DNA from: Catellatospora sp. IY07-71
GTDB taxonomy: Bacteria > Actinomycetota > Actinomycetes > Mycobacteriales > Micromonosporaceae
Length of the DNA stretch: 64,000 bases
Assembly: GCF_018326265.1 (NCBI RefSeq)
Contig: NZ_AP023360.1
Coordinates: 5,489,501 to 5,553,500, forward strand
Direction: 5' to 3'
Below the pieces are notes generated by a model. The model ran no database searches and was not told where the DNA came from. It saw only the letters and a program-made list of their open reading frames with translations. Both the position numbers and the translations under genes were made by a program. This document shows, piece after piece, positions 50,944 to 59,521 of the stretch (the stretch's first letter is position 1; every line of letters begins with the position of its first letter).

Positions 50944-50982
50944 GTAACGGGCTGTGGCGCGGTCGTGTGACGGGCGTGTAAC
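50944..50982 (+). promoter_or_regulatory. GlnR-box-like repeats upstream of nitrate reductase
   Basis: GTGAC (50967-50971), six bases, GTAAC (50978-50982) fits the GTnAC-N6-GnnAC spacing known for GlnR sites; a further GTAAC is at 50944-50948, 23 bp before GTGAC. TACCGT at 50993-50998 may be the -10. Confidence 0.5.
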
Positions 50983-51059
50983 GGGCCGTTCCTACCGTCG
51001 TGGTGCGGCCCGGTCGCCGACCATGGCGCCGGCCCCGCAGGAGAGGGTGGTGCGTCGAG

Positions 51060-54000
51060 GTGCCCGAGGCGGAGGCCGCGAACCGGGTCCGGACCGTGTG
51101 CTCGTACTGCGGCGTGGGCTGTGGCATGGTCCTCGACGTCGTCCGCGAGCCGGGCGGCCGCCGGGTCGTCCGGAAGGTCGCCGGGGACCGCGCGCACCCG
51201 GCGAACCGCGGGCGCCTGTGCACCAAGGGTGCGACCAGCGCGGACATGCTGGCGGCGCCGGGCCGGCTGGACACGGCCCGGATCCGCCCGGCGCGCGGCG
51301 CGGACCCGGTCGAGACGGACCTCGACACGGCCGTGGCCGAGACCGCCCGGCGGCTGCGCGCGATCGTCGACGAGCACGGCCCGGACGCGCTCGCCTTCTA
51401 CGTCTCCGGGCAGCTGACGATCGAGGCGCAGTACCTGGCGAACAAGCTCGCCAAGGGCTTCGTGCGGACCAGCCGGATCGAGTCGAACTCGCGGCTGTGC
51501 ATGGCGAGCGCCGGATCGGGCTACAAACTGTCGCTGGGGGCCGACGGGCCGCCCGGCTCCTACGAGGACTTCGACCACGCCGACGTGTTCCTGGTGATCG
51601 GGTCGAACATGGCCGACTGCCACCCGATCCTGTTCCTGCGCATGATGGACCGGGTCAAGGCCGGGGCGAAGCTGATCGTCGTCGACCCCCGCCGCACCGC
51701 CACCGCCGACAAGGCCGACCTGTTCCTGCAGATCCGCCCCGGCACCGACCTCGCCCTGCTGAACGGGCTGCTGCACCTGCTCGCCGCCGACGGCTGCCTC
51801 GACGAGACGTTCATCGCCGAGCACACCGAGGGCTGGGCGGCGACGGCGGAGCTGCTGGCCGACTACCCGCCGCAGCGGGTGGCCGAGCTGACCGGCCTGG
51901 CCGAGGACGACCTGCGCCGCGCGGCCGGCTGGATCGGCGCGGCCGGGGCGTGGATGAGCTGCTGGACGATGGGGCTCAACCAGAGCACGCACGGCACCTG
52001 GAACACCAACGCGCTGGTCAACCTGCATCTGGCCACCGGTGCGATCTGCCGGCCGGGCGCTGGGCCGTTCTCGCTCACCGGGCAGCCCAACGCGATGGGC
52101 GGCCGGGAGATGGGCTACATGGGCCCCGGCCTGCCGGGGCAGCGCTCGGCCCTGTCGGAGGGGGACCGGGCGTACACCGAACAGGTCTGGGGCCTGCCCG
52201 AGGGCAGCGTGCGGGCCGAGGCGGGCACGGGCACCGTGGACATGTTCGCGCGCATGGCCGCGGGTGAGATCAAGGCGTGCTGGATCATCTGCACCAACCC
52301 GGTCGCCTCGGTCGGCAACCGCCGGACCGTCATCGAGGGCCTGGAGGCCGCCGAGCTGGTCGTCACCCAGGACGCGTTCGCCGACACCGAGACCAACGCG
52401 TACGCCGACATCATGCTGCCCGCCGCGATGTGGGCCGAGACCGACGGCGTGATGATCAACTCGGAGCGCAACCTGACCCTGTCCCGGCAGGCCGTCGACG
52501 CGCCGGGGGAGGCGCTGCCGGACTGGATGCTGATCGCCCGCGTCGCGGCCGCGATGGGCTACGCCGACGACTTCACCTACGCCGACGCCGCCGAGGTCTT
52601 CGCCGAGATCCAGCGCTTCACGAACCCGGCCACCGGCTACGACCTGCGCGGCGTCACCCACGAGCGGCTCGCCGCGGGACCGGTGCAGTGGCCGGTCGCG
52701 CCGGACGGGCCCGACCGCAACCCGGTCCGCTACCGCAACGACGGGGTCAGCCAGCCCGTGCTGATCCACGCCGACGGCACCCGCCCGCGGCTGGTGTTCC
52801 CGACGCCGACCGGGCGCGCGGTGTTCCACCCGCGCCCGCACCTGTCCCCGGCGGAGATGCCCGACGAGACGTACCCGTTCCTGCTCAACACCGGGCGGGT
52901 GCAGCACCAGTGGCACACCCTCACCAAGACCGGCAAGGTCGCCAAGCTCAACCGGCTCAACCCCGGCCCGTTCGTCGAGGTCAACCCGGTCGATGCCGCG
53001 CAGCTCGGCGTCGCCGACGGTGACCTGGTCGAGGTCGCGTCCCGGCGCGGCCGGGCGGTGCTGCCCGCCACCGTCACCGACCGGGTCACGCCCGGCGCCT
53101 GCTTCGCGCCGTTCCACTGGAACGACCTGTTCGGGGAGTACGTCAGCGTCAACGCGGTCACCAGTGACGCCGTCGACCCGATCTCGCTGCAGCCCGAGCT
53201 GAAGGTGTGCGCGGTGGCGCTGACGAAGGTCGCGGTGCCGGGTGAGGCGCCGCCGGCCGTGATCGTGCCGGAGCTGCCCCCCGCCGAACTCGCCACCGTG
53301 CCCGGCGCGGTGCCGGACGTGCTGCGGGGCGTGCTCGCGCTGGGTGACGACGTCGCCTTCACCCCCGACGACGTGCAGCGCCGCTACCTGGCCGGCTTCG
53401 TCGACGCCCTCTCGGCGGCCCCGCCGGGGCCGGGTCAGGTGCCGGTGCTGCCCGCGACCGCGCCGTTCAGCGTGGACGAGGCGCTGTGGGTCGACGGCCT
53501 GCTCGCCGGGATGTACTCCCGCGCGTCGCGCGACCGCGACGGTGGCCTGGACACTCCGGCGCGCGCGGTGCACATCCTGTGGGCCTCGCAGACCGGCAAC
53601 GCCGAGGAGTTCGCCACCACCGTCGGCCGGCGGCTCGCCGAGTCGGGCTGGCGGCCGGCGGTGCACCGGATGAGCTCCGCGCTGCCGCAGGTCCTCGCGG
53701 ACGGCGCCGACCTGCTCTTCATCACCAGCACCTTCGGCGACGGCGACGCACCCGACAACGGCACCGGCTTCTGGCAGGCGCTGCGAGCCGACAGCGCGCC
53801 GCGGCTGGACGGGCGCCGCTACGCGGTGCTCGCCTTCGGCGACTCCAGCTACGCCGACTTCTGCGGCCACGGGCGGCGCCTCGACGCCCGCCTGGCCGAG
53901 CTCGGGGCCACCGCGCTGCTGCCCCGAGTCGACTGCGAACCCGACTACGACCACACCGCCCGCGGCTGGCTGGACCAGATCCTCGGCACCCTGGCCGGTC

Positions 54001-55151
54001 CGGCCGCCCTGCCGGGTGGCAGCCGGGCTGCCCGGCCCACCAAGGACGCGCCGCTGGCGGTCACCCTGACCGGCAACCGGCTGCTCAGCCTGCCCGGCTC
54101 GGCGAAGGAGGTGCGCCAGTTCACCTTCGACACGGGCGGTGCGCTGGCGTACGAGGCGGGCGACGCCCTCGGCGTGTGGCCGGTCAACTGCCCCGAACTG
54201 GTCACCGAGTGGCTCGCCGTCACCGGTCTCGACGCCGCCGAGCCCGTCGAGGTGCCGGGCCACGGCGTGCTGCCGCTGGGCGAGGCGCTGCACCGCCGCC
54301 TGGAGATCACGAAGATCACCCCGGACCTGCTGCGCCTGGTCGCCGAGCGCGGCCACGACCCGCAGCTGGCCGCGCTGCTCCGCGCCGACAACACCGGCGA
54401 GCTGGCCAAGTGGACCTGGGGACGGCAGGCCGTCGACGTCATCGCGCACCGGCGAGTGCGGGCCGGCGCCCAGGAGTGGGTGGACGTGCTGCGGCGGTTG
54501 CAGCCCCGGCTGTACTCGATCTCCTCGACGCCGGTGGTCGAGCCCGACCGGATCAGCCTGACCGTGTCGGTGGTCCGCTACCACAACCCGGCCGGTCACA
54601 CCCGCAAGGGCGTCTGCTCGACCTACCTCGCCGACGCCGCGCCGGGCGCCGAGGTGGAGGTGTTCGTGCAGCGCTCACCGCACTTCCGCCCGCCGGAGGA
54701 TCCGGCCGCCCCGATGGTCATGGTCGGGCCGGGCACCGGTGTCGCGCCGTTCCTCGGGTTCCTGCAGCAGCGGCACGCCCTCGGCGCCACCGGGCGCAAC
54801 TGGCTGTTCTTCGGCGAGCAGCGTCGCGCCACGGACTTCTACTACGCCGAGGAGCTGGCCGCGCTGCGCCGGCACGGCACGCTGACGCGCCTGGACACGG
54901 CGTTCTCCCGGGACCAGCGCAGCAAGGTGTACGTGCAGGACCACATGCGCGAGCACGGCGCGCAGCTGTGGTCGTGGCTGGCCGAGGGGGCACACCTCTA
55001 CGTCTGCGGCGACGCCAGCCGCATGGCCAAGGACGTGGACCGGGCGCTGCGGGAGGTGGTCGCCGCGCACGGCCACCTGGACACCGACGGCACCGCGGCG
55101 TACATGGAGCAGCTCGTGGCCGACCGCCGCTACGTCCGCGACGTCTACTGA
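51060..55151 (+). CDS. Nitrate reductase fused to CysJ-like flavoprotein reductase
   Basis: 1363-residue single-chain assimilatory nitrate reductase. N-terminal Mo-bisMGD catalytic part (about 1-740): a 4Fe-4S cluster ligated by Cys14, 17, 21 and 54 (CSYCGVGC...C), a probable Mo ligand Cys147 (LCMASAGSG) and a molybdopterin-binding C-terminal barrel. A linker (about 745-830) leads to a flavodoxin domain starting HILWASQTGNAEE near 838, then FAD- and NADPH-binding domains like sulfite reductase alpha (LYSISSTP, GPGTGVAPFLGFLQQR near 1222, YMEQLVADRRYVRDVY end). It would pass electrons NADPH-FAD-FMN-4Fe4S-Mo inside one chain. GTG 51060 is chosen with GAGAGGG twelve bases upstream. No nitrite reductase is in the window. 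Confidence 0.92.
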   Translation: MPEAEAANRVRTVCSYCGVGCGMVLDVVREPGGRRVVRKVAGDRAHPANRGRLCTKGATSADMLAAPGRLDTARIRPARGADPVETDLDTAVAETARRLRAIVDEHGPDALAFYVSGQLTIEAQYLANKLAKGFVRTSRIESNSRLCMASAGSGYKLSLGADGPPGSYEDFDHADVFLVIGSNMADCHPILFLRMMDRVKAGAKLIVVDPRRTATADKADLFLQIRPGTDLALLNGLLHLLAADGCLDETFIAEHTEGWAATAELLADYPPQRVAELTGLAEDDLRRAAGWIGAAGAWMSCWTMGLNQSTHGTWNTNALVNLHLATGAICRPGAGPFSLTGQPNAMGGREMGYMGPGLPGQRSALSEGDRAYTEQVWGLPEGSVRAEAGTGTVDMFARMAAGEIKACWIICTNPVASVGNRRTVIEGLEAAELVVTQDAFADTETNAYADIMLPAAMWAETDGVMINSERNLTLSRQAVDAPGEALPDWMLIARVAAAMGYADDFTYADAAEVFAEIQRFTNPATGYDLRGVTHERLAAGPVQWPVAPDGPDRNPVRYRNDGVSQPVLIHADGTRPRLVFPTPTGRAVFHPRPHLSPAEMPDETYPFLLNTGRVQHQWHTLTKTGKVAKLNRLNPGPFVEVNPVDAAQLGVADGDLVEVASRRGRAVLPATVTDRVTPGACFAPFHWNDLFGEYVSVNAVTSDAVDPISLQPELKVCAVALTKVAVPGEAPPAVIVPELPPAELATVPGAVPDVLRGVLALGDDVAFTPDDVQRRYLAGFVDALSAAPPGPGQVPVLPATAPFSVDEALWVDGLLAGMYSRASRDRDGGLDTPARAVHILWASQTGNAEEFATTVGRRLAESGWRPAVHRMSSALPQVLADGADLLFITSTFGDGDAPDNGTGFWQALRADSAPRLDGRRYAVLAFGDSSYADFCGHGRRLDARLAELGATALLPRVDCEPDYDHTARGWLDQILGTLAGPAALPGGSRAARPTKDAPLAVTLTGNRLLSLPGSAKEVRQFTFDTGGALAYEAGDALGVWPVNCPELVTEWLAVTGLDAAEPVEVPGHGVLPLGEALHRRLEITKITPDLLRLVAERGHDPQLAALLRADNTGELAKWTWGRQAVDVIAHRRVRAGAQEWVDVLRRLQPRLYSISSTPVVEPDRISLTVSVVRYHNPAGHTRKGVCSTYLADAAPGAEVEVFVQRSPHFRPPEDPAAPMVMVGPGTGVAPFLGFLQQRHALGATGRNWLFFGEQRRATDFYYAEELAALRRHGTLTRLDTAFSRDQRSKVYVQDHMREHGAQLWSWLAEGAHLYVCGDASRMAKDVDRALREVVAAHGHLDTDGTAAYMEQLVADRRYVRDVY

Positions 55152-55307
55152 TCCCGGCGTCCTGGCCGAGCATGGTGAGCGGTGCCGCGCCATCTCTTGT
55201 TGCCAGAACGGCAAGGAAACTTGCCGAAGGGGCGGACGTCGCTACGGTGGAACCGCCGGCCGGAGTCACGGCGGGCCGTCGCACGATCTGACCAGGAGCG
55301 TTGCCCC

Positions 55308-55949
55308 ATGAGCCACCCGCACGACCAGCATGCGGAGCATGCCGCCTTCGGCCCGCAGTGGTGGGAGCACCACTACCAGGAGCGCACCGCCGGACACGGC
55401 ACGCCGAGCCCGCAACTGGTGGCCGAAACGACCGGGCTGCGGGCCGGGACCGCGCTCGATGCGGGCTGCGGGCGAGGCGCCGACGCGCTCTGGCTCGCGC
55501 GCCAGGGCTGGCAGGTCACCGCCGTCGACGTTTCACCCACTGCCGTCAGCCACGGGGAGCAACTCGCCGCAGCGGAAGGCGCCGACGTCGCCGCCCGCGT
55601 CTCGTGGGTCGTGGCGGACCTGGCCACCTGGTCGCCCCTGGAGCAGTACGACCTGGTGGTGAGCCAGTACGTGCACCCCGCCATACCGTTCGCCGCATTC
55701 GTCGCCCGGCTGGCCGCGGCCGTCGCGCCAGGCGGCACGCTGCTCGTCGTCGGCCACGACCACGCCGACGAGCACTCGGCCGCCCACGCTCCCGCCCAGG
55801 CGTCGATCGGCCTCGACGCGTTCACCGCGCCGCTGCCCGCGGAACAGTGGGACGTCCAGGTGGCCGAAACCCGGATCCGGCACCTGGACCACGGCTCCAC
55901 CCGGAAGACCTTTCACGACCTGGTGGGCAAGGCCCGCCGCCACGGGTGA
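55308..55949 (+). CDS. SAM-dependent methyltransferase (TehB/thiopurine-type)
   Basis: 213-residue class I methyltransferase: WWEHHYQERTAGHGTPSP opening, motif I TALDAGCGRGADALWLARQG near 48-67, VTAVDVSPTAV, VSWVVADLATW. The opening WEHHY and GCGRG fit small detoxifying methyltransferases (tellurite/thiol type). GGAG precedes ATG 55308. It follows the nitrate reductase by 156 bp without overlap. Confidence 0.87.
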   Translation: MSHPHDQHAEHAAFGPQWWEHHYQERTAGHGTPSPQLVAETTGLRAGTALDAGCGRGADALWLARQGWQVTAVDVSPTAVSHGEQLAAAEGADVAARVSWVVADLATWSPLEQYDLVVSQYVHPAIPFAAFVARLAAAVAPGGTLLVVGHDHADEHSAAHAPAQASIGLDAFTAPLPAEQWDVQVAETRIRHLDHGSTRKTFHDLVGKARRHG

Positions 55950-56086
55950 CGGCGCCGCGCCCGACCGTCCTGACGCCGGGCTCGGCGAAGATCTCCGTCT
56001 CGTGTCACAACCCTGCGTCAGACCGCAGATCCTCACATGAGACCGCGATCAAGGGCAGGTCGCGCCGATGGCGAGACCGCGCTGAG

Positions 56087-56139
56087 GTTAAGAAGGGCAC
56101 CTTCCTCTACGCATAGCGTTAAGAAGGTGCCCTTCCTTT
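56087..56139. repeat. Dispersed hairpin repeat of Micromonosporaceae type
   Basis: Two near-identical units GTTAAGAAGGGCACCTTCCT and GTTAAGAAGGTGCCCTTCCT (56087 and 56118); GAAGGGCACCTTC (56092-56104) pairs perfectly with GAAGGTGCCCTTC (56123-56135), giving a 13-bp stem with an 18-nt loop. I recall very similar repeats scattered in Micromonospora genomes. It lies in the ~280-bp gap between the methyltransferase and the Holin-X gene, which holds no gene. Confidence 0.65.
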
Positions 56140-56226
56140 CTGCTGGTTGACGGTGGACGTCCTGGCCGGGCGGTTTAGCGAGGCCGGATCAGGGGATGCA
56201 GTCGGCAACCGATGGAGGAGGCCGGC

Positions 56227-56643
56227 ATGCCGGGCGTGCCACAGCAGTCGTCAGCAGACCTGATCAAGTTGGCGGGGGAGCAGCTGTCCGAACTCGTCCG
56301 CGCCGAGGTGGCGCTGGCGAAGGCGGAGTTGCAGGACAAGGCCGCCAAGACCGCGGTGAGCGCGGGCCTGTTCGGCGCGGCCGGGGTGAGCGTGTTCTGG
56401 GCGGGCGCCGCCCTGGCCGCCGCCGCCGTGCTCGGGCTGGCCCTGGTCCTGCCGGCGTGGCTGGCCGCGCTGGCGACCGCGGGGGGCCTGCTGCTGATCG
56501 CGGCCGTGCTGGCGCTGGCCGGCCGGTGGCGGTTGCGGCGCGCCGGTTCGCCGGTGCCCCAGCGAGCGCTGCGGGGCCTGCGTGCCGACCTCGCCACGCT
56601 GACCCATCCCGCCGCGGACGCGGCGCACCTGGAACGGATGTGA
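56227..56643 (+). CDS. Actinobacterial Holin-X family membrane protein
   Basis: 138-residue protein of the putative Actinobacterial Holin-X (phage holin superfamily III) family: N-terminal amphipathic helix (DLIKLAGEQLSELVRAEVAL), two TM helices (about 52-75 and 80-100), basic C-terminus. Not part of a prophage; in actinomycetes it sits with DUF3618 and PRC genes and is linked with envelope stress. ATG 56227 after GGAGGAGG; two bases before the DUF3618 gene, so coupled. Confidence 0.88.
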   Translation: MPGVPQQSSADLIKLAGEQLSELVRAEVALAKAELQDKAAKTAVSAGLFGAAGVSVFWAGAALAAAAVLGLALVLPAWLAALATAGGLLLIAAVLALAGRWRLRRAGSPVPQRALRGLRADLATLTHPAADAAHLERM

Positions 56644-56645
56644 CC

Positions 56646-56897
56646 GTGAGTGACACGACCGCCGAGATCGCACGAATCGACGCACAGGCCACGGCGGCAC
56701 GGGCGGCGCTGAGCCAGACCCTGGCGCAGCTCACCGAACGCGCCGACGTGGCCGGCCGGATCAAGGCCAGGACCGCCGAGGTCACCGGCCAGGCCCTGAG
56801 CGCCATCCAGGACCGGCGCAACCAGCACCTGGCCTGGCTCGCGGCCGGCGTGCTGGTCGTCGCCGCGATGACGTTCCTGGTCCGCCGCCGCTCCTGA
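56646..56897 (+). CDS. DUF3618 family membrane protein
   Basis: 83-residue protein: helical N-terminus (AEIARIDAQATAARAALSQT), AQLTERADVAGRIKARTAEV, and one TM segment near the C-terminus ending VRRRS. DUF3618 members usually pair with the Holin-X protein, as here. GTG 56646 starts two bases after the holin stop. Confidence 0.88.
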   Translation: MSDTTAEIARIDAQATAARAALSQTLAQLTERADVAGRIKARTAEVTGQALSAIQDRRNQHLAWLAAGVLVVAAMTFLVRRRS

Positions 56898-57037
56898 CCA
56901 CCGCTCGTGGTCGAAGCTCCCGTCCGCGGTCAGCCCGCGTGGCGGGAGCTTGGACCATGAAAGCGGGCCTGTGCTGGATTAACACGGGTCAGGCCGGGTA
57001 GACGGGCCGGGAAGCAATGACGAGCGAGGAGACCAGC

Positions 57038-57421
57038 ATGACGGAGCTGAACACCGAGCCCTGGGACCCGTGGAACTACCGGGCGGTGCTCGACTACAAG
57101 CCGGTCGCCGAGGGCGGCGAGAAGGACATCGTCGGCTTCCGGGTCGAGGCGAGCGACGGCGGCATCGGCAAGATCGACGAGCAGACCGGCGAGGTCGGCT
57201 CGCGGTACGTCGTGGTCGACACCGGCCCGTGGATCTTCGGCAGCAAGGTGCTGCTGCCCGCCGGGCTCATCAAGGACATCGACCTCGACGACGAGCGCGT
57301 CTACGTCGACTGCACCAAGGACGAGATCAAGGACGCGCCCGAGTACGACGCCGAACGCCACGACGACACGGTGTACCGCGACGCGCTGGGCTCGTACTAC
57401 GGCCAGATCTGGCCACGCTGA
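57038..57421 (+). CDS. PRC-barrel domain protein
   Basis: 127-residue PRC-barrel protein: IVGFRVEASDGGIGKIDEQT, SRYVVVDTGPWIFGSKVLLP, GLIKDIDLDDERVYVDCTKD. PRC barrels act as stress or RNA/membrane-associated scaffolds. ATG 57038 has AGGAG six bases upstream; the ATG at 57017 lacks one. C-terminus SSYYGQIW-like (GSYYGQIW). Confidence 0.87.
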   Translation: MTELNTEPWDPWNYRAVLDYKPVAEGGEKDIVGFRVEASDGGIGKIDEQTGEVGSRYVVVDTGPWIFGSKVLLPAGLIKDIDLDDERVYVDCTKDEIKDAPEYDAERHDDTVYRDALGSYYGQIWPR

Positions 57422-57437
57422 CCACACTCGGGGGTAG

Positions 57438-57473
57438 GACGCGGTGGCGGGCTGAGGGGCCCGCCACCGCGTC
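57438..57473. terminator. Bidirectional terminator
   Basis: 15-bp perfect stem GACGCGGTGGCGGGC / GCCCGCCACCGCGTC with a 6-nt loop, between the convergent PRC-barrel and TPR genes. Confidence 0.8.
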
Positions 57474-57478
57474 GCCGT

Positions 57479-59521
57479 TCAGTCGTCGTCCTCGTCGTCG
57501 TAGTCGTCATCGTCAGCGCCGTAGTCGAGCTCCCACGGCTCGATGTCGTGCGCGGCCATCACCGCCGCCTGCTCCTCCTCGCGGCCCAGCGCCCGCAGCG
57601 CGGCGGCGCGCACCACGTGCAGCCGGTACGCGTTCGCCGGGTCGGCGTCGCGGACGAGGTCGCACGCGAGCCGCTCGGCCTCGGCCGGCCGGTCCCGCCG
57701 CAGCAGGTGGCGTGCGGTGAAGACCGCCGCCTCGATGCGCACGTCATCGTCGCGGCAGCGCATCGCCTGCTCCGCTCGGGCCAGGGCCACGTCGTCGTCG
57801 CGGTCGTCGTGCAGGCGGGCCGCGGTCAGGTGCAGCCGGCCGGCCAGCGTGTCCCAGGCGTCGTCGTCGGCGTCGGCAGGCGGGTCGGCGAGCCGGGCGT
57901 CCGCCCTCTCCAGCAGCGCCACGGCACGCTCCGGCTCGGCGCCGGACAGGCAGACCACGGCGTCCTGCAGCGAACGCAGCTCGGCCAGGCGGTCGCCCGC
58001 CTGGCGGTGCAGCGCGGCCGCCTGCTCGCGGCGCTCGGCTCGCGGAGCGCCCCAGAACAGCAGCGCGGCCTGGTCCAGCAGCTCGGCCCGCCGCGGCGTG
58101 GGCAGGGACGGCTCCGCCAGCAGGAGTTCGAGCACGGCGAGCGCGTCGTCGCGCTGCCCGGCCGCGCGGTAGAGGTCCCACAGCAGCTCGCGGGCCCGCA
58201 GCAGCGCATCGGGGAGCCCGGCGCGCTCCACCGCCAGGGCGGCCTCCTCCGCCGCCGTCAGCCGGATCTCGCGGTCGTTGTGCTCGCGCAGCAGGTATGC
58301 CGCGTCGAGGCGGGCCAGGGCGGCTCCCGCGACGTCACCGGCCGCCGTGCGCTCAGCCACCCGCGTCTGCACCTGCGCGATCAGCGGCCGGGTGCGCCTG
58401 CCCACGGTGTCCAGCACGCTGAGCGCCAGCTTGCCCAGCACCGGCTCGGCCCCGATCCGCTGCCGCAGCAGCTCGCTCTGGTACGTGTTGCCGTTGCGGG
58501 CGTCGAACCGGGCGGCCAGCTCCTCGGCCCGCGCCTGCAGCTGCCCGCGCAGCACGTCGACGGTCAGCACGGCCCGGCGCCCGTCCGGGCCGGTCGGGCC
58601 CTGCACGGTGGCGGCGCCGTGCCCGGCCTCGCCCAGGCGCCGCAGCACCAGCACCGCCGGGCCGAGGAAGCTGAGCGTGTCGGCCGGCGACACCGGGGCT
58701 TCGAGCCAGGGCAGATGCCGTTCCACCAGCTCCAGGGCCCGGGTCTCGTTGCCGGTGCGGGCGAGGAACTCGATGTGCACGGCCAGCGACGCCAGGTGCA
58801 TCCGCTCGGTGCGGATGGTGCGGTACGCCAGGCGGTGCAGCTCCAGGGCCCGGCGGTGCTTGCCGGTGTGCAGGTACGCCGTCATCAGGCTGGTGCGCAC
58901 CCGCGCCGGCTGGGTGCGGCACCAGCTGTTCTGGTGCGGCACCGCCACGGCGATCGCCTCGGTGTGGCGGCCGAGGGTGTTGAGGTAGTCGGCCTGCGCC
59001 GTCGGCACGCACACCGAGCAGTTGGACAGGCCGTCCCGCTTGGCCGTGACCATGTCGTGGTAGGACGCGGCCGCCTGGTCCAGGTCGCCCACGTGCAGCG
59101 CGATCTGCCACCGGGCCTGGTGCACCGGGTGCAGGCTGTGCCCGCCGCGCAGGTAGCGGGCGCGCATGTCCGCCAGCACCCGGTACGTGCGGTCCAGTGG
59201 GATGTCCGGGAAGTCCGGCAGCGCGTTGACGATCCACTTGAACTGCCACAGCAGCGAGTGCTCCGTGCCCGGGCCGCCGATCTCCGGGTCGCGGTCGTAT
59301 GCCGCCAGCGACAGCGAGAACGCCAGGAACGCGCGCCGGTCGTCGCCGCCGAACACGTACTTCTCGATCGCGTCGTCACGGAACTCGAAGGCCAGCCGGT
59401 CCTGCCCGGCCGCGTCGGCGGCCCGGATCGCCGCGTCGAGCGCGGCGTGCTGCGCGGCCCCGTCCGGCATCGCCATCGCCGCTGAGAACGCCGCCCGCAG
59501 CTCCTGCTCGCTCGCCGTCAT
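57479..59521 (-). CDS. TPR-repeat protein with acidic tail, partner of the HSP90-family gene
   Basis: 680-residue all-helical protein with TPR-like repeats along its length (for example about 160-260 with NTLGRHTEAIAVAV, HTGKHRRALELHRLAYR; and about 420-600). A CSVC motif sits near 175 (NCSVCVPTAQADYL). The C-terminus is strongly acidic: DYGADDDDYDDEDDD. ATG overlaps the stop of the HSP90-family gene by the ATGA arrangement, so the two are translationally coupled and probably act together. Eukaryotic HSP90s use TPR cochaperones; here the analogy is suggestive only. No enzymatic motif seen. Confidence 0.75.
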   Translation of the reverse strand: MTASEQELRAAFSAAMAMPDGAAQHAALDAAIRAADAAGQDRLAFEFRDDAIEKYVFGGDDRRAFLAFSLSLAAYDRDPEIGGPGTEHSLLWQFKWIVNALPDFPDIPLDRTYRVLADMRARYLRGGHSLHPVHQARWQIALHVGDLDQAAASYHDMVTAKRDGLSNCSVCVPTAQADYLNTLGRHTEAIAVAVPHQNSWCRTQPARVRTSLMTAYLHTGKHRRALELHRLAYRTIRTERMHLASLAVHIEFLARTGNETRALELVERHLPWLEAPVSPADTLSFLGPAVLVLRRLGEAGHGAATVQGPTGPDGRRAVLTVDVLRGQLQARAEELAARFDARNGNTYQSELLRQRIGAEPVLGKLALSVLDTVGRRTRPLIAQVQTRVAERTAAGDVAGAALARLDAAYLLREHNDREIRLTAAEEAALAVERAGLPDALLRARELLWDLYRAAGQRDDALAVLELLLAEPSLPTPRRAELLDQAALLFWGAPRAERREQAAALHRQAGDRLAELRSLQDAVVCLSGAEPERAVALLERADARLADPPADADDDAWDTLAGRLHLTAARLHDDRDDDVALARAEQAMRCRDDDVRIEAAVFTARHLLRRDRPAEAERLACDLVRDADPANAYRLHVVRAAALRALGREEEQAAVMAAHDIEPWELDYGADDDDYDDEDDD

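Noticed and set aside
50763..54599. 1278-codon open frame antisense to the nitrate reductase gene
   Set aside because: Shadow of a highly GC-rich coding region; the encoded protein is Arg/Val/Gly/His low-complexity with no domain, while the sense frame has full motifs.
56227..56643. Holin gene as evidence of a prophage
   Set aside because: It belongs to a housekeeping actinobacterial Holin-X family paired with DUF3618; no other phage gene is present.
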